DNA of 64,000 nucleotides from the NCBI GenBank assembly GCA_028712475.1, contig JAQTQB010000002.1, forward strand, positions 186,001 to 250,000, given 5' to 3'. The first letter of the stretch is position 1; the number at the start of each line of letters is the position of its first letter. Below, one piece after another: positions 63,872-64,000 of this stretch. A program made the translations under genes and the position numbers. This DNA comes from Verrucomicrobiales bacterium (GTDB lineage: Bacteria > Verrucomicrobiota > Verrucomicrobiia > Limisphaerales > UBA11358). The notes beneath the pieces are model-generated. The model made no database searches, was not told the DNA's origin, and saw only the letters and a list, made by a program, of their open reading frames with translations.

Positions 63872-64000
63872 TTATTTTAGCTTCTTGGGACGTCCTGGCT
63901 TGCGGTAATGAATATCTAATCGCTGGCAGATTTTTTCAGTTCGCTTCAAGTCGCCTATCCGATACGGACCAAATACTTTGACCAGCACTTCATGAAGATG
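63872..64000 (-). CDS. C-terminal end of a gene entering from the right edge
   Basis: An open minus-strand frame ending with TAA at 63872 yields 42 residues (HLHEVLVKVFGPYRIG ... ICQRLDIHYRKPGRPKKLK). The ending KPGRPKK is AT-hook-like and basic, so a DNA-binding role is conceivable. Gene cut by the window; no family assigned. Confidence 0.5.
   Translation of the reverse strand, partial: HLHEVLVKVFGPYRIGDLKRTEKICQRLDIHYRKPGRPKKLK

Overview
The window looks like a chromosome segment of a Verrucomicrobiota bacterium, probably of the Pedosphaera/Limisphaera type. This is inferred from gene content and style: a moderately GC-rich genome, a type IV pilus/type II secretion set with a verrucomicrobial-looking pseudopilin, a B12-dependent ribonucleotide reductase, many short intergenic repeats (palindromes ending in CTCTCCCC/GGGGAGAG, heptamer runs, long inverted repeats) and a distinctive tyrosine recombinase. 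No rRNA or marker phylogeny is available here, so the phylum is likely but not proven.

Layout, left to right. 0.1-7.5 kb (minus strand): a pilus/secretion locus running pilB-like, pilT, second pilB-like, pilC, pseudopilin, with a BrnT/BrnA-like toxin-antitoxin pair lodged between pilC and the pseudopilin. 7.6-22.3 kb: xylulokinase, a hemerythrin-like protein, an ABC-F ATPase, a complete RND efflux operon (adaptor, pump, outer-membrane factor), and a carbon/polyphosphate cluster (pgi, pgl, PPK2) followed by an AI-2E family permease. 22.4-27.6 kb: an accessory interval bracketed by tRNA-Arg(ACG) and tRNA-Gly(CCC). It holds a TMEM14-like protein, a CPXCG zinc-ribbon protein, a broken STAND/NACHT-like NTPase whose start overlaps the end of a Fic gene, a frameshifted secreted protein and a HigBA pair.

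27.7-51.8 kb is mostly core: glnD, an ECF-type sigma factor, protoporphyrinogen oxidase, LemA, the full rod-shape operon mreB-mreC-mreD-mrdA-rodA ending in an RNase G/E gene with a strong terminator, pabB, a LOG protein, nrdJ, der, a TPR protein and a polyprenol-phosphate mannosyltransferase-like enzyme. 51.8-53.6 kb is an AT-richer accessory patch (membrane protein, LamG-like secreted protein, XRE regulator). 53.7-60.7 kb carries an FMN reductase, an RlmD-like rRNA methyltransferase and an envelope-glycan group: a DUF2723/TPR membrane protein, a GT4 glycosyltransferase and a WecA-like phosphotransferase.

From about 61 kb to the right edge lies what appears to be an integrated rolling-circle element cut off by the window: a tyrosine recombinase, a convergent excisionase/HTH-like protein, a 60-base GC-rich hairpin, an HUH replication initiator, and an upstream 95-residue protein whose size and position suit a phage-type single-strand-binding protein. 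This block, the Fic/STAND remnant and the palindromic repeats inserted in frame inside protein genes are the most interesting parts of the window.
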